From contig NZ_QERF01000010.1 of assembly GCF_003260205.1 (NCBI RefSeq), positions 62,001-126,000 on the forward strand: a stretch of DNA of 64,000 nucleotides, in the 5' to 3' direction. The DNA is from Winogradskyella tangerina. GTDB taxonomy: Bacteria > Bacteroidota > Bacteroidia > Flavobacteriales > Flavobacteriaceae. Of this stretch, positions 45,008 through 54,298 are shown piece after piece; positions within the stretch are counted from its first letter, which is position 1; every line of letters begins with the position of its first letter. Both the position numbers and the translations under genes were made by a program. Under the pieces are notes generated by a model that saw only the letters and a list, made by a program, of their open reading frames with translations, did not search any database and was not told the origin of the DNA.

Positions 45008-45093
45008 AATAGTCCTCTAATATGAAACAATAATTAAGATGCGTCAAGGAGATCATTAAGAGATTTGTATCGAATCCTAAAATTCTTATTATT

Positions 45094-46284
45094 ATGAAAT
45101 CAATTAAATTAAAAACCCTAATCATTTCTTTATTAGTACTGGTTTGTTTTAGTTGTTCAACAGACAATGATCCAAATCAAGAAATTGAAAATCCAACAGC
45201 AGATTTTAACTTTAACGTTAACATTGCTGTGTCGGGTGAAGGTGTCACATTTAACGACACATCAGAAGCTGGAAGTGGAACCATTACTTCTTGGAACTGG
45301 ACTTTCACAGGTGCTACACCCAACACTTCTACCGAACAAAATCCTACCGTTGTTTTTAACTCGAAAGGTGAATTTTCTGTAACCTTGGTCGTTACAGCCA
45401 ATGATGGCGGAACAGCCAGCGCGTCAAAAGATATTTTGGCTATTGAAGGTTGCGAGGTTTATGATTGTGAGAAATTCTTAGTTGAGGTTGAAACAAACAT
45501 TAACTACGGAGTTGATACTCAAAGTCATATCATGAATATCTACAAACCCAGAGGTGATCTCAGAGTAAATAAACCTGCATTATTACTTAGTGGAGGAGGA
45601 CAATACGAAGGTAGTAATTTGAGTAATCTAGAACCATTGGCTCAGCGATTGGCAAGTTATGGCTTCGTGGTTGCTACTGCCAGATACAGAGATGGTGTAG
45701 GCGATGGAACTGGTAATTTAATGCGAGGTATGGTAGATAGTAAAGCTGCTGTACGTCATTTAAGAGCTAATGCTGAAGACTACAATATCAATCCGAACGA
45801 AATATTTACTGGCGGTTGGGCATCGGGCGCATATAATGCTCTAGCGCATGCCTACTGGCAATTTGAGGATATTAATCCGCCAGAATTATATGCTTTTGTA
45901 ACTGATGTTATGGGTTGGATCGATAATTGGGAAGGTGTTCAAGGAAATAATGGTGAATCTAGCGAAGTTGTTGGAGTAGTTAATCTTGGAGGTTCTATTT
46001 TTGGACAATATGAAGCTTATCAAGATGATTTATGGATAACCTCTAGTGATGTGCCTATGTTTGCAGTACACGGTTCTGCAGATGTCGAAACACCTTGTGA
46101 CGCCTTAGAGCTTGAAACTGGAAATTGGGAATTTGGCTCTTGCGTTATCCATCAAAGATTATTAGATGTTGGAGTGTCTTCAACATTGTATACCATTGAG
46201 GGTGGTGTACACGAATCGCCAAGATTACCAGAAAATATAGACAATTATATTGAGGATCTTGTAGGATTCCTTAGTGGCGAATAA
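45094..46284 (+). CDS. PKD-domain lipoprotein with alpha/beta-hydrolase (esterase-like) domain
   Basis: Lipoprotein of 396 residues: Cys21 in CFSC, followed by STDNDPNQE. Residues about 35-118 are a PKD domain (FNDTSEAGSGTITSWNWTFTGATP ... VTLVVTANDGGTAS). Residues about 130-395 are a carboxylesterase-like alpha/beta hydrolase (IMNIYKPRG, LLLSGGGQYEGSN, MFAVHGSADVETPCD and a late His in EGGVHESPR). The nucleophile elbow reads GGWASGA (residues 240-246) where relatives usually have GxSAGx; Ser and Ala appear swapped, so activity is uncertain. Divergent from the HTCS and ended by a strong terminator. Confidence 0.75.
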   Translation: MKSIKLKTLIISLLVLVCFSCSTDNDPNQEIENPTADFNFNVNIAVSGEGVTFNDTSEAGSGTITSWNWTFTGATPNTSTEQNPTVVFNSKGEFSVTLVVTANDGGTASASKDILAIEGCEVYDCEKFLVEVETNINYGVDTQSHIMNIYKPRGDLRVNKPALLLSGGGQYEGSNLSNLEPLAQRLASYGFVVATARYRDGVGDGTGNLMRGMVDSKAAVRHLRANAEDYNINPNEIFTGGWASGAYNALAHAYWQFEDINPPELYAFVTDVMGWIDNWEGVQGNNGESSEVVGVVNLGGSIFGQYEAYQDDLWITSSDVPMFAVHGSADVETPCDALELETGNWEFGSCVIHQRLLDVGVSSTLYTIEGGVHESPRLPENIDNYIEDLVGFLSGE

Positions 46285-46288
46285 CGCC

Positions 46289-46327
46289 AAAAAAAGCCCG
46301 GTGAAAACTGGGCTTTTTTATTTTTTT
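46289..46327. terminator. Bidirectional terminator
   Basis: AAAAAAGCCC-GGT pairs with ACT-GGGCTTTTTT around GAAA, with T-runs on both strands, between the esterase lipoprotein and the convergent M1 peptidase gene. Confidence 0.88.
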
Positions 46328-46344
46328 ACATTGATAGATTATAA

Positions 46345-48567
46345 TTAGTTCTTTGTTTTATTCTTGAACTTATCAAAATCCGATGGCTGGTCAACCTTCG
46401 GAAAACTGTTATTTTTCATGTTGGTATCAGCAAATTCAAAATTTGGGTCTAAGACAACTTTTTCAACCACCTTTTCTTTAATGAATGTTTCAGTAATTTC
46501 ATATTCATTGAGCCTCCAAATTTCGGCAGGTAAAGTATCGATCTCAGAAGTACCATCCGTAAATTGCCATTCAATAGTAACTGGCATTACTAGACCGCCT
46601 ACATTTTTTACAGTAATTTCATAGATGTTTTTACCATAAAGTTGTTTTCTTAATTCAGGTTCATCTAATCGCGATAAAAACTGGCCGTAGGCCTGATCTG
46701 GCGTAGGCACCATTGTTATCATTTCTGGTCCGCCTGCAAAATCCGTTGTATTTTCACCGGCGTTTTCAGCTTTAATATTCGCGGCAGTTACCTTATTGCG
46801 GTTTTCTACATTTTCCTCATTGGCCACTGTAAACCATTTGACGTTAGTCAACTCCATATCTACATTTTCCGTTGTGAAGAACCATCCTCTGTAAAACCAA
46901 TCGAGATCTACTGCTGTTGCATCTTCTAAAGTTCTAAAAAGATCAGCAGGGTTCGGATGCTTATATTTCCAGCGGTTAGCGTATTCCTTAAAAGCCTGAT
47001 CAAATAATTCTTTACCTATTACTGAATTTCTTAATATCTGTAATCCTACAGTTGGTTTTTGATAGTAATTAGCTCCAAATTGTTTGAGAAGATCATTATC
47101 CGATGAGGTCATTATTGGGCGCATAATACTTTGATCGCCACTCATAAAAGGCACAATACTTTTTGGTTCTGTATGTGGGTAATCGGGATAGCGTTCTTCC
47201 ATAGTACGTTGATGTATGAACGTGTTAAGGCCTTCATCCATCCACATCCATTGGCGCTCATCTGAACTTACGATCATAGGAAACCAATTGTGGCCTACTT
47301 CGTGCACAATGGTACTGATCATTCCTGCTTTGGCATTTTTACTCATGCTACCGTTTATGGGTCGTCCACCATTGAAACTGATCATTGGGAATTCCATACC
47401 AATATTCGAGGTATTCACCGAGATACAAACAGGATAAGGATATTCAAAAACATCGTCAGAATAGACTTCGAGTGCATTTTTTACGGCTAGGGTTGAAGAT
47501 TCTTTCCAAACAGGTAAGCCTTCTTTAGGGTAAAATGACATAGCCATTACCGTGTGAGTTTCTAGAGGTACGGCTTGGGCATCCCAAATAAATTTTCTTG
47601 ATGATGCAAAGGCAAAATCGCGAACATTTTCAGCTCTGAATTTCCAAGTTTTAGTCTTTGTAGATTTTTCCTTTTCGTTGGCTCTTGCTTCACTGGGTGT
47701 TACAATAATTACGGGTTTGTCTACAGATTTTCTGGCTTCGGCCATGCGTTGACGTTGTGTTTTGGATAAAACATCACTTTCGTTTTGTAAATCTCCGGTT
47801 GCCGCAACTAAGTGGTCAGCGGGTACAGTTATTTCAACCTCATAATCTCCAAATTCTAATGCAAATTCACCTAATTTCTGAAATTGCTTATTCTGCCAGC
47901 CTTCAGTATCATTATAAACCGCCATGCGAGGGAACCAATGCGCAATGAGGTAAACGGTATTGTCGTCTTCTGGGAAATACTCATAACCTTCACGCGAAAG
48001 TAAATACATACTTCGGTCGGTGATGTGATAAGACCATCCTATCGAAAACGTCAAAGTGGAACCCGATTTAAGAGGTTCGTCTAAAATGACTTTCATCATG
48101 GTGTTATTCACCAAAGATTTTATAGCCTTACCATTACTGTCTTTAATATATTTAATTGTGTAACCGGCAGGGAAATCAATAGCCCTCGTTAAAAATTGCA
48201 TGTGCCTCGTATTCATGGAATCGCGGACATTTCCGAAGGCATATCCAAAATCTTCGTTTTCTTTTTTATTGACGTTTTGTTCTAACTGAATCCATAAATA
48301 AGACAGATCATCTGGTGAATTGTTGTAATAAGTTATGGTCTCTTCACCTCTCAAAATATTATTCTTCTCATCGAGCTGGGCTTTTATTTTGTAATCGGCG
48401 CGTTGTTGCCAATACGCTTTCCCAGGTGCACCACTTGCACTTCGATACACGTTAGGTGGTGGTATCATATTGTCGATGGGTTCAAATTTTCCTTGATAAG
48501 GTTGATTTTGAGCGTAAAAACTGAGTGGAACTAAAATTGAAAACAGAAGAGGGAATAGTCTTTTCAT
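46345..48567 (-). CDS. M1-family zinc metallopeptidase (secreted)
   Basis: Exported aminopeptidase-like protein of 740 residues with a signal peptide ending at FYAQ. The zinc site is HEVGH starting at His422 (TIVHEVGHNWFP), with the third ligand Glu in WMDEGLNTF 18 residues on. The upstream substrate motif NIGMEFPMISFNG takes the place of the classic GAMEN. The N-terminal domain (about 30-290) is the M1 beta-saddle (LRGEETITYYNNSPDDLSYLWIQLEQN). It likely trims peptides in the periplasm or at the surface. It is monocistronic, divergent from the pyrophosphatase gene. Confidence 0.88.
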   Translation of the reverse strand: MKRLFPLLFSILVPLSFYAQNQPYQGKFEPIDNMIPPPNVYRSASGAPGKAYWQQRADYKIKAQLDEKNNILRGEETITYYNNSPDDLSYLWIQLEQNVNKKENEDFGYAFGNVRDSMNTRHMQFLTRAIDFPAGYTIKYIKDSNGKAIKSLVNNTMMKVILDEPLKSGSTLTFSIGWSYHITDRSMYLLSREGYEYFPEDDNTVYLIAHWFPRMAVYNDTEGWQNKQFQKLGEFALEFGDYEVEITVPADHLVAATGDLQNESDVLSKTQRQRMAEARKSVDKPVIIVTPSEARANEKEKSTKTKTWKFRAENVRDFAFASSRKFIWDAQAVPLETHTVMAMSFYPKEGLPVWKESSTLAVKNALEVYSDDVFEYPYPVCISVNTSNIGMEFPMISFNGGRPINGSMSKNAKAGMISTIVHEVGHNWFPMIVSSDERQWMWMDEGLNTFIHQRTMEERYPDYPHTEPKSIVPFMSGDQSIMRPIMTSSDNDLLKQFGANYYQKPTVGLQILRNSVIGKELFDQAFKEYANRWKYKHPNPADLFRTLEDATAVDLDWFYRGWFFTTENVDMELTNVKWFTVANEENVENRNKVTAANIKAENAGENTTDFAGGPEMITMVPTPDQAYGQFLSRLDEPELRKQLYGKNIYEITVKNVGGLVMPVTIEWQFTDGTSEIDTLPAEIWRLNEYEITETFIKEKVVEKVVLDPNFEFADTNMKNNSFPKVDQPSDFDKFKNKTKN

Positions 48568-48651
48568 GAGTTTTTTGGATTAATGAAATAAAGCTACAAG
48601 ATACTATTTTAGCCATAAAATGCTATTTATTAAAACTCTAGCCACTTTTTG

Positions 48652-48682
48652 TTGCTTAAACCTAAAGGCTTATCTATCTTTG
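48652..48682 (+). promoter_or_regulatory. Promoter of the inorganic pyrophosphatase gene
   Basis: A full match to the Bacteroidota consensus: TTG at 48652-48654 (-33) and TATCTTTG at 48675-48682 (-7, TAnnTTTG), 20 bp apart. The start of transcription would be near 48689, giving a 5' leader of about 50 nt. Confidence 0.7.
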
Positions 48683-48738
48683 CAGCCGCAAAAAAGAAAT
48701 GATTATCCACCCCAAATTTGGGATAAAAAATATATTAA

Positions 48739-49266
48739 ATGAAAAATAGTAAACAAGTAACTTTTGATGTGCTCATAGAAATTCCGAAGGGAAGTAGAAA
48801 TAAATATGAGTATGATTTCACCCTACATAAAATTCGTTTTGACAGAACCTTATTTTCATCTATGATGTATCCAGGTGATTATGGTTTTGTGCCTGAAACA
48901 TTAGCGTTAGATGAGGATCCCTTAGATGTTTTGGTGCTTTCAACAGAACCTTCATATCCAATGGTGGTAATGGAAGTGAGACCAATCGGAGTGTTTCATA
49001 TGACCGATGAGAAAGGTCCGGATGAAAAAATAATCTGTGTCCCTGTATCTGATCCGGTTTGGAGCAAGCGTTCAGATATCAGCGATCTAAATCCGCATCG
49101 ATTAAAGGAGATCGAACACTTCTTTCAAGTATATAAAGACCTAGAAAAGAAAAAAGTAGATGTTGGTGGATGGGGAAATGCCGAAGAAGCTGCAAAAATC
49201 TATAAGAAATGTGTTCAGCGCTACGAAGAAAGCGAACATAAAAAGAAAAGAACATTTGTGATTTAA
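48739..49266 (+). CDS. ppa: Soluble inorganic pyrophosphatase (family I)
   Basis: Cytoplasmic enzyme of 175 residues that hydrolyses pyrophosphate and pulls biosynthesis forward. The Mg-binding Asp triplet lies in LDEDPLDVLV, and the substrate residues in IPKGSRNKYEYD, DRTLFSSMMYPGDYGFVPET and the downstream FFQVYKDLEKKKVDVGGW are in place. The tail is Lys-rich (SEHKKKRTF). It has its own strong promoter and terminator, and the membrane pyrophosphatase gene follows 122 bp later, so the cell carries two ways to deal with pyrophosphate side by side. Confidence 0.94.
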   Translation: MKNSKQVTFDVLIEIPKGSRNKYEYDFTLHKIRFDRTLFSSMMYPGDYGFVPETLALDEDPLDVLVLSTEPSYPMVVMEVRPIGVFHMTDEKGPDEKIICVPVSDPVWSKRSDISDLNPHRLKEIEHFFQVYKDLEKKKVDVGGWGNAEEAAKIYKKCVQRYEESEHKKKRTFVI

Positions 49267-49290
49267 TTCTCAAAATGTTCAACTCTAAGC

Positions 49291-49326
49291 AAAGGCCACT
49301 ATTTATTGAATAAGTGGCTTTTTTTA
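49291..49326 (+). terminator. Terminator of ppa
   Basis: GCCACT pairs with AGTGGC, flanked by AAA and a T7 run, about 25 bp after the stop codon. Confidence 0.7.
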
Positions 49327-49341
49327 TCAGGTATATTTTTC

Positions 49342-49349
49342 TATTTTTG
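49342..49349 (+). promoter_or_regulatory. Candidate -7 box of hppA
   Basis: TATTTTTG matches TAnnTTTG, 39 bp before the hppA start; no TTG lies at the expected -33 distance, where the ppa terminator T-run sits. Confidence 0.4.
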
Positions 49350-49388
49350 GCATCGTTCAAAAATTAAACTAACTAACACACAATTTAT

Positions 49389-51755
49389 ATGGAATATTTA
49401 ATTAAAGGATTACCAGCTTTTGGAGTTTTAGCTTTGTTATTTGTGTTTATTAAAAGCGCATGGGTAGGCAAGCAAGACCAAGGAACCGACAAAATGAAAA
49501 GAATCGCAAAGAATATTGCGGATGGTGCAATGTCGTTCTTGAAAGCTGAGTACAAAATCTTAGCAATTTTCGTTGTTGCTGTAGCAATTCTATTATTCTT
49601 CAAAGGAAGTAACGAAGAAGGCTCAAACGGTGTGGTTGCTGTATCATTCGTAATTGGTGCTATCTGTTCAGCATTAGCAGGTTTCATCGGTATGAAGGTT
49701 GCAACTAAAGCAAATGTAAGAACAACGAGTGCTGCAAGAACATCATTAAGTAAAGCATTAGAAGTTGCCTTTGCAGGAGGGGCCGTTATGGGTCTTGGTG
49801 TAGTAGGACTTGGTGTTTTAGGTCTTAGTGGTTTGTTTATGATCTACAGTGAAATGGGCTGGGGATTAAATGAAGTATTGAATGTACTTTCAGGATTCTC
49901 ACTTGGTGCATCTTCAATTGCACTTTTTGCTCGTGTAGGTGGAGGTATCTATACAAAAGCAGCAGACGTAGGAGCTGACTTAGTTGGAAAGGTTGAAGCA
50001 GGTATTCCTGAAGATCACCCGTTAAACCCAGCTACAATTGCTGATAATGTTGGTGATAATGTAGGTGACGTTGCCGGAATGGGAGCGGATTTATTTGAGT
50101 CTTATGTAGGTTCTATTATTGGTACAATGGTATTAGGTGCGTTTATTATCACTCCAGATTTCAATGGTTTAGGTGCTGTTTATTTACCGTTAGTACTTGC
50201 AGCTGTAGGTATAGTAATGTCAATTATCGGTACGTTCTTCGTAAGAGTGAAAGATGGTGGTAACCCACAAACAGCTTTAAACATTGGTGAATTTGGTTCA
50301 GCAGGTTTAATGCTAGTGGCGTCTTACTTTATTATTAATGCATTAATTCCTGAATCAGTTGAAGGTTTACCTAGCGGTGCAACAGGTGTATTCATTGCAG
50401 TTATCGCCGGACTTATTGCCGGATTAGCTGTTGGTAAAGTAACCGAGTATTATACAGGAACAGGTACAAAGCCTGTAACGTCTATCGTTAAGCAATCAGA
50501 CACAGGAGCTGCAACCACAATTATTGCTGGTTTAGGTGTAGGTATGATGTCTACAATGATTCCGATCATTTTAATTGCGGCTGCAATTTTAGTATCGCAT
50601 CACTTCGCTGGATTATATGGTATTGCAATCGCTGCTGTTGGTATGCTTGCAAATACAGGTATTCAATTAGCTGTAGATGCATACGGACCGATTTCTGATA
50701 ACGCTGGTGGTATTGCTGAAATGGCTGAGTTACCAAGTGAAGTACGTGAGCGTACGGATAAGTTAGATGCTGTTGGTAATACAACCGCTGCTATTGGTAA
50801 AGGATTCGCTATTGCATCAGCTGCCTTAACAGCTTTAGCATTATTTGCAGCCTTCATGAAAACTGCTGGTGTAACGGCTATCGATGTTTCTAAGCCAACC
50901 GTAATGGCAGGTTTATTAGTAGGAGGTATGTTACCATTTGTTTTCTCAGCATTGTCAATGAATGCTGTAGGACGTGCGGCTATGGCAATGATCGAAGAAG
51001 TAAGACGTCAGTTTAGAGATATTCCAAAATTAAAAGCTGCATTAGAGGTAATGAGAGCTGTTGATTCTGATATGTCTAAAGCGACCGAGGCCCAAAGAAA
51101 AACATTTGATGAAGCTGATGGTGTAGCTGAGTACGATAAGTGTGTTGCTATTTCTACTACAGCTTCAATTAAGGAGATGGTATTACCAGGTCTATTAGCA
51201 ATTGCAGTACCAGTTGCAGTTGGTTTCTTAGGTAATGCTGAGATGCTTGGTGGTCTTTTAGCAGGTGTAACTACTTGTGGTGTGTTAATGGCAATATTCC
51301 AATCTAACGCAGGAGGTGCATGGGACAACGCTAAAAAGATGATAGAAGAGCAAGGTCGTAAAGGAACAGATGCTCACAAAGCGGCGGTTGTTGGTGATAC
51401 AGTTGGAGATCCATTTAAAGATACTTCAGGTCCTTCATTAAATATCCTTTTAAAGTTAATGTCTGTAGTTGCATTAGTAATCGCTCCTAGTATCGCTATG
51501 ACTTCTGAAGGATTAGCTAATTATACTTCAGAAGAAGAAATTACTAAGGAGATCGTAATGGCTGATGATACTAACGTTACTGCAACGATTGAATATACTA
51601 AAGTAGTTAATGGTGAAGAAGTTTCTGAAACTAAAACTTTCACTGGTACTGAAGCTGAAGTTGAAAAAGAACTAAAAGCGTTTGAAGCTGGTTTGAAAAA
51701 CGATTCAGTTGAAGTTGAAAAGATTATTGAAGAAATCGACGTTAAGAAAAACTAA
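49389..51755 (+). CDS. hppA: Membrane-bound cation-translocating pyrophosphatase
   Basis: Integral membrane pump of 788 residues with about 16 helices that couples pyrophosphate hydrolysis to Na+ and/or H+ export. Signatures: [41 protein letters not shown] and [16 protein letters not shown]. The [10 protein letters not shown] motif (near 462) has Ala where K+-independent enzymes have Lys, so it should be K+-dependent, a class that includes Na+ pumps. After the last helix comes an acidic tail of about 75 residues ([14 protein letters not shown] ... [13 protein letters not shown]) that most relatives lack. It is followed by a strong terminator. Confidence 0.93.
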   Translation: MEYLIKGLPAFGVLALLFVFIKSAWVGKQDQGTDKMKRIAKNIADGAMSFLKAEYKILAIFVVAVAILLFFKGSNEEGSNGVVAVSFVIGAICSALAGFIGMKVATKANVRTTSAARTSLSKALEVAFAGGAVMGLGVVGLGVLGLSGLFMIYSEMGWGLNEVLNVLSGFSLGASSIALFARVGGGIYTKAADVGADLVGKVEAGIPEDHPLNPATIADNVGDNVGDVAGMGADLFESYVGSIIGTMVLGAFIITPDFNGLGAVYLPLVLAAVGIVMSIIGTFFVRVKDGGNPQTALNIGEFGSAGLMLVASYFIINALIPESVEGLPSGATGVFIAVIAGLIAGLAVGKVTEYYTGTGTKPVTSIVKQSDTGAATTIIAGLGVGMMSTMIPIILIAAAILVSHHFAGLYGIAIAAVGMLANTGIQLAVDAYGPISDNAGGIAEMAELPSEVRERTDKLDAVGNTTAAIGKGFAIASAALTALALFAAFMKTAGVTAIDVSKPTVMAGLLVGGMLPFVFSALSMNAVGRAAMAMIEEVRRQFRDIPKLKAALEVMRAVDSDMSKATEAQRKTFDEADGVAEYDKCVAISTTASIKEMVLPGLLAIAVPVAVGFLGNAEMLGGLLAGVTTCGVLMAIFQSNAGGAWDNAKKMIEEQGRKGTDAHKAAVVGDTVGDPFKDTSGPSLNILLKLMSVVALVIAPSIAMTSEGLANYTSEEEITKEIVMADDTNVTATIEYTKVVNGEEVSETKTFTGTEAEVEKELKAFEAGLKNDSVEVEKIIEEIDVKKN

Positions 51756-51777
51756 CGCATTCAAATAAAATCTCATT

Positions 51778-51813
51778 AAAAAGCACCTTATTTAAAGGTG
51801 CTTTTTATTTTTA
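51778..51813 (+). terminator. Terminator of hppA
   Basis: Perfect 12-bp stem AAAAAGCACCTT/AAGGTGCTTTTT with a 5-nt loop and T-rich tail, ending 4 bp before the next start codon. Confidence 0.85.
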
Positions 51814-51817
51814 TACC

Positions 51818-52813
51818 ATGTTTAAGAAAGATCCGCTTCAAATTATTCCTTTCGATTCTTACGGAACTTTTTCAAAATTATTTTTGAAAGGGAGAGCATT
51901 AGAAGATGAAAGTATTGATCTCAATAAGAAAAGTGGGGTTCAATTATTTATCAATTCCTGGAAGCGATTTGAAACCGATGAGGTTAGAAACACACCATTA
52001 ACGATTAAGTTACCCAATAACGAACGGATCGAATTTCAAACGGATACTGAAGGGTATTATATAGCAGAACATGATATAGATAATCTGGAAGGCTTTGTCT
52101 CCGATGAAGGCTGGCTCGATTATGAAGTGTCATTTGCAACATCGCACAAGACTAAAATTCAAAACGGCAATAAGTTTCATGGACGAATGCTGATACCGAA
52201 CGTTAATTCAGCCTACGGTGTTGTTAGCGATATCGATGATACCATTCTGTTTACGGGTGTAACTTCAAAATTAAAATGGCGCGTTATCATAAATACACTC
52301 TTCAAAACACCTCATAAACGGAAAGCACTTGAAGGTGCAGCCGATTTTTATGAATTATTACATAAAGGAAAATCTGGTATGGATCAAAACCCAATTTTCT
52401 ATGTGAGTAATAGTCCTTGGAATTTGTATCGCTATTTAGACATGTTTTTGACGGTAAATAAATTTCCGGCCGGACCAATTTTATTGAGAGATATTAGAAT
52501 GCCGTATGACAAAACACCGAGGCCCGAGTTGGCTCATAAGTATAACGAAATCTATAATATTCTCAATACTTATCCCAGCCTAAATTTCATTCTCATTGGA
52601 GATTGTGGAGAGAAAGATGCACACATTTACAGGGATGTGGTTGAAAAGTTTCCCAATAGAATTCTAGCTATTTATCTGAGGGCGGTGAAGCACACAAGGC
52701 GTATGAGTCGAATCGTAAAACTCTTTGAAGATTATAATGAAGTTCCGGTACTGATCGTTAATTCGGGTGAGGAAGCTTTAGAGCATGCCAGAAGTTTTCA
52801 ATTCATTAAGTAA
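51818..52813 (+). CDS. App1-family phosphatidate phosphatase-like protein (DUF2183)
   Basis: Protein of 331 residues with no signal peptide. The DUF2183/App1 catalytic core is clear: VVSDIDDTILFTGVTSK near residue 138-155 has the DxDxT phosphatase motif, followed by YVSNSPWNLYRYLDMFL and FILIGDCGEKDAHIY. The first 130 residues look like a beta-rich lipid or partner domain. Yeast App1 dephosphorylates phosphatidate; the bacterial substrate is not known. It begins just after the hppA terminator, so it needs its own promoter, which I did not find in the short gap, or depends on read-through. Convergent with a kinase gene 14 bp away. Confidence 0.85.
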   Translation: MFKKDPLQIIPFDSYGTFSKLFLKGRALEDESIDLNKKSGVQLFINSWKRFETDEVRNTPLTIKLPNNERIEFQTDTEGYYIAEHDIDNLEGFVSDEGWLDYEVSFATSHKTKIQNGNKFHGRMLIPNVNSAYGVVSDIDDTILFTGVTSKLKWRVIINTLFKTPHKRKALEGAADFYELLHKGKSGMDQNPIFYVSNSPWNLYRYLDMFLTVNKFPAGPILLRDIRMPYDKTPRPELAHKYNEIYNILNTYPSLNFILIGDCGEKDAHIYRDVVEKFPNRILAIYLRAVKHTRRMSRIVKLFEDYNEVPVLIVNSGEEALEHARSFQFIK

Positions 52814-52827
52814 AGAGAAGCTTGGAT

Positions 52828-53442
52828 TTAAAACAACCCGTGAATTTCTGCATCAATCTTATTGATAATACCACCTAAGTCTTCAGGATTGGCCACAAAA
52901 TCGAGATCATCTACATCAATGATCAACAGTTTACCTTTATTATACTTAGTGATCCAGGCTTCGTAGCGTTCGTTCAAACGGCTTAAATAATCAATACTAA
53001 TAGTGTTTTCGTAATCGCGCCCACGTTTGTGAATTTGAGCCACTAAATTAGGAATAGAACTACGCAGATATATGAGAAGGTCTGGACCTTTTACAAAGGA
53101 TTCCATAAGCTCAAAAAGTGATGAATAATTCTCAAAATCGCGATTGGTCATTAAACCCATGGCGTGCAAGTTGGGTGCAAAAATATGAGCGTCTTCATAA
53201 ATGGTACGGTCTTGAATAATGTCCTTACCACTATTCTGAATTTGATTGATCTGGCGGAATCTGCTATTCAAAAAATATACCTGAAGATTGAAGCTCCAAC
53301 GTTCCATCTGATTATAAAAATCATCTAAATAAGGGTTGTCGACAACGTCCTCTAGTTGGGCTTCCCATTTATAGTGTTTCGCTAATAATTTGGTCAAAGT
53401 GGTCTTACCTGCTCCTATATTTCCTGCAACAGCAACATGCAT
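52828..53442 (-). CDS. Deoxynucleoside kinase
   Basis: Cytoplasmic kinase of 204 residues phosphorylating a deoxynucleoside for salvage. The P-loop GNIGAGKTT is at residues 7-15, the catalytic DR motif in IIQDRTIYEDAHIFAPNL, and the lid in IHKRGRDYENTI. Deoxyguanosine/deoxyadenosine-type dNKs of Gram-positives and Bacteroidota look like this; which base it prefers cannot be told. A second in-frame Met at codon 2 region is not present, so the start is firm. It starts 3 bp after the preceding hypothetical gene and is probably co-transcribed. Confidence 0.88.
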   Translation of the reverse strand: MHVAVAGNIGAGKTTLTKLLAKHYKWEAQLEDVVDNPYLDDFYNQMERWSFNLQVYFLNSRFRQINQIQNSGKDIIQDRTIYEDAHIFAPNLHAMGLMTNRDFENYSSLFELMESFVKGPDLLIYLRSSIPNLVAQIHKRGRDYENTISIDYLSRLNERYEAWITKYNKGKLLIIDVDDLDFVANPEDLGGIINKIDAEIHGLF

Positions 53443-53445
53443 AAT

Positions 53446-54228
53446 CTATTCAAGTTTAAGTTGGTATTGACGTAGAATTTCGTCGTGGTAAATATACAAG
53501 GTTTCATTGGTTACCAAAAACTGACTTATTAACAAATTTGATCCTGTAATGGGTTTAATTTCTTCTGTATTTTTTGAAAGAATATCGAAGCCATCAGCTT
53601 TTTTAAGCACCAAATGTGCCTTGCTAAATGCCATACGTTCATAGCCTTCATTTGGGTGTTTAGCAATTAAACTTCCGAAGTAATTATAGACATAGAGATA
53701 GTTTTCGGTAAGCATGTAGCAATTGTTGTAATCGCTCTTTAGGTCTAAGATCTCAGATTGGATGGGTACGGTTTTAAGCCTCACATTGTTAGACTTATAA
53801 TCAAACAATTCGAGTTGTTGCAGATCTTGGTTGAAGATCCAAAGCGTATTGTCAAAACCTGTTGAAACGAAGCTTACGTTTTTGTACGGTTGTGTTGTAT
53901 TGAAATCTATTTTAAACACTTCTGCCAAACGATTATCTAATATCACAACCGTATTAAAATCTTGGTAGAAAAGGTTGATCTTTAATGGGTTGAAGGCGTT
54001 GGCCGTTGTGATTTCACTTAACTGAAAGTTGGTATATGTTATGGTTGTGTCTTTTGTTTTTTTGTTGAAGGTATTATCGTCAGTCGAATAATACAGAGTG
54101 CCAAAGGTGTCAACCCCAAAAATAGATTTGGCATCAAGTTTCATAGAATCTTTCAATTGCAATTGTACCTCCTGCTGCGCGAAGACCGAAAAACTTATCA
54201 GGAAAAAGAAACCAACTAATTTATTCAT
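53446..54228 (-). CDS. Secreted hypothetical protein, probable beta-propeller
   Basis: Exported protein of 260 residues with a signal peptide ending FAQQ. I recognise no named family, but the body has short alternating strands with repeated hydrophobic-polar patterns (TVVILDNRLAEVFKIDF, NTLWIFNQDLQQLELFDYKSN, CYMLTENYLYVYNYFGSLIA, TLYIYHDEILRQYQLKLE) that read like WD/PQQ-type propeller blades. It is the first gene of a pair with the deoxynucleoside kinase; the pairing does not suggest a function. A 70-bp gap separates it from the response-regulator gene. Confidence 0.6.
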   Translation of the reverse strand: MNKLVGFFFLISFSVFAQQEVQLQLKDSMKLDAKSIFGVDTFGTLYYSTDDNTFNKKTKDTTITYTNFQLSEITTANAFNPLKINLFYQDFNTVVILDNRLAEVFKIDFNTTQPYKNVSFVSTGFDNTLWIFNQDLQQLELFDYKSNNVRLKTVPIQSEILDLKSDYNNCYMLTENYLYVYNYFGSLIAKHPNEGYERMAFSKAHLVLKKADGFDILSKNTEEIKPITGSNLLISQFLVTNETLYIYHDEILRQYQLKLE

Positions 54229-54298
54229 AGGAAACAGAAAAATACAAAAATTGCACCATTCTATAACTCAAAATAAACTGTATTTAGTGTGAAGTGCT

